In this document: positions 6,338 through 6,684 of the stretch, piece after piece
Position numbering within the stretch: position 1 is the stretch's first letter
Layout: every line of letters begins with the position of its first letter
Assembly (NCBI GenBank): GCA_013214845.1
Contig: JABSQC010000037.1
Span: 1-6,684 of the forward strand
Length of the DNA: 6,684 bases
Direction: 5' to 3'
From: Mycoplasmataceae bacterium
GTDB lineage: Bacteria; Bacillota_I; Bacilli_A; Mycoplasmatales; Hepatoplasmataceae
Made by a program: the position numbers and the translations under genes
Notes under the pieces: generated by a model
Told to the model about the DNA's origin: nothing
Database searches by the model: none
What the model saw: the letters and a program-made list of their open reading frames with translations, nothing else

Positions 6338-6575
6338 TTACCAACTCACTTTCCAAAATTTTATATATTTCTTTGGCACATAGGTTAATGTCATCATTGA
6401 TTACAAAATGTTTGTAATGAGTTTTACCTATTTCAATTTCTTGCTTAGCAGCTGATAACCTATTCACGATATCTTTTTCAGATTCAGAAGCTCTTTTTCT
6501 TAATCTTTGTTCCAACTCTTCTAAACTAGGTGGCGCAATAAAAATAGTAACTATATCGTGACTATTTGAATTTAT
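6327..6575 (-). CDS. gmk: Guanylate kinase, C-terminal part only (5' end lost at a junction)
   Basis: Guanylate kinase converts GMP to GDP with ATP, an essential step in nucleotide supply. About 82 C-terminal residues of the expected roughly 190-200 are present: VTIFIAPPSLEELEQRLRKR, then ASESEKDIVNRL, AAKQEIEIGK and FVINDDINLCAKEIYKIL, all typical of the half after the GMP-binding region. Upstream (minus strand) of INSNSHD the frame stays open but no longer resembles Gmk: the expected EIDVQGA segment and the N-terminal P-loop are missing. The ATG-like start at 6636-6638 is therefore not the real one. The break coincides with a plus-strand viral helicase reading frame, so the gene was probably cut by a chimeric join rather than being a real pseudogene. 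The 3' end overlaps stp by 11 bases. Gmk next to the stp/prkC cluster agrees with the general Firmicutes neighbourhood. Confidence 0.88.
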   Translation of the reverse strand: MNSNSHDIVTIFIAPPSLEELEQRLRKRASESEKDIVNRLSAAKQEIEIGKTHYKHFVINDDINLCAKEIYKILESELVNEV

Positions 6576-6577
6576 AT

Positions 6578-6684
6578 ACACCCTATAGAGGGTTGCTTTT
6601 ATATCACGGTTTAGGATCGGGAAAGACGTGTTCATCAATAGCTATAGCAGAGGGTATGAAAAGTGAGAAGCAAATTATTGTAAT
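6578..6684 (+). CDS. Fragment of an NCLDV-type superfamily 2 helicase (P-loop region), foreign to the rest of the window
   Basis: The plus strand encodes 35 codons without a stop from the junction to the window edge: TPYRGLLLYHGLGSGKTC, then SSIAIAEGMKSEKQIIV. GLGSGKTC is a Walker A motif. The LLLYHGLGSGKTC...IAIAEG context is one I recognise from D6/D11-like SF2 helicases of nucleocytoplasmic large DNA viruses (mimivirus and phycodnavirus relatives). It would be an internal piece of a much longer protein. It lies opposite and in place of the missing half of gmk, and its base composition is less AT-rich than the mollicute genes. The precise left boundary (about 6575-6580) cannot be fixed by eye. 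An ordinary bacterial helicase is a less good match. The source is most likely a giant virus in the same sample, joined by misassembly. Confidence 0.7.

Noticed and set aside
6327..6638. Taking the 103-codon frame starting at 6636-6638 as a complete short Gmk
   Set aside because: The first 20 or so residues (MMNTSFPILNRDIK...) are only the reverse of the plus-strand helicase P-loop; Gmk similarity begins at about 6575.
1..6684. CRISPR arrays, insertion sequences, tRNA or rRNA genes
   Set aside because: No direct repeat arrays, transposase-like frames, or cloverleaf or rRNA segments were seen on either strand.

Overview
The window looks like a stretch of a Mollicutes chromosome (Spiroplasma/Mycoplasma type). 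It is very AT-rich. Seven reading frames are interrupted only by in-frame TGA codons that fall where tryptophan is expected, for example L20 'RKLWITRINAA' with TGA at 1255-1257. This indicates genetic code 4. TGA is used for Trp at nine or more sites; I saw one TGG, in prkC. All bacterial genes lie on the minus strand, so transcription runs from high to low coordinates.

Reading in the direction of transcription, 6577 to 2421 is a tightly packed cluster: gmk (5' part missing), stp (PP2C phosphatase), prkC (Ser/Thr kinase), rsgA (ribosome-assembly GTPase), rpe (ribulose-phosphate 3-epimerase) and thiN (thiamine pyrophosphokinase). Genes overlap or are separated by a few bases, and the cluster ends in a clear hairpin/T-run terminator at 2404-2439. 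The stp-prkC-rsgA-rpe-thiN order matches the Firmicutes prpC-prkC-cpgA-rpe-thiN cluster. It pairs a reversible phosphorylation switch with a GTPase that acts in 30S maturation. The kinase has a cytoplasmic catalytic domain and one C-terminal membrane segment, with no PASTA repeats.

Next, 2381 to 1053 holds the translation operon infC-rpmI-rplT (IF3, L35, L20). It has its own probable promoter and a roughly 140-base structured leader, which can form hairpins and a candidate long-range pseudoknot. infC appears to start at a non-canonical ATA codon behind a strong Shine-Dalgarno sequence. The operon ends in a hairpin terminator that overlaps the rplT stop codon.

From 1018 to the left edge is an ABC transporter ATP-binding subunit with a C-terminal extension that runs out of the window.

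The right end is the anomaly. At about 6575-6580 the gmk reading frame stops resembling guanylate kinase. The last roughly 107 bases read on the plus strand as the P-loop of a helicase typical of nucleocytoplasmic large DNA viruses (GLLLYHGLGSGKTC...). The base composition there is less AT-rich. The simplest explanation is a chimeric assembly or clone joining mollicute DNA to giant-virus DNA. A real insertion into gmk is possible but less likely.
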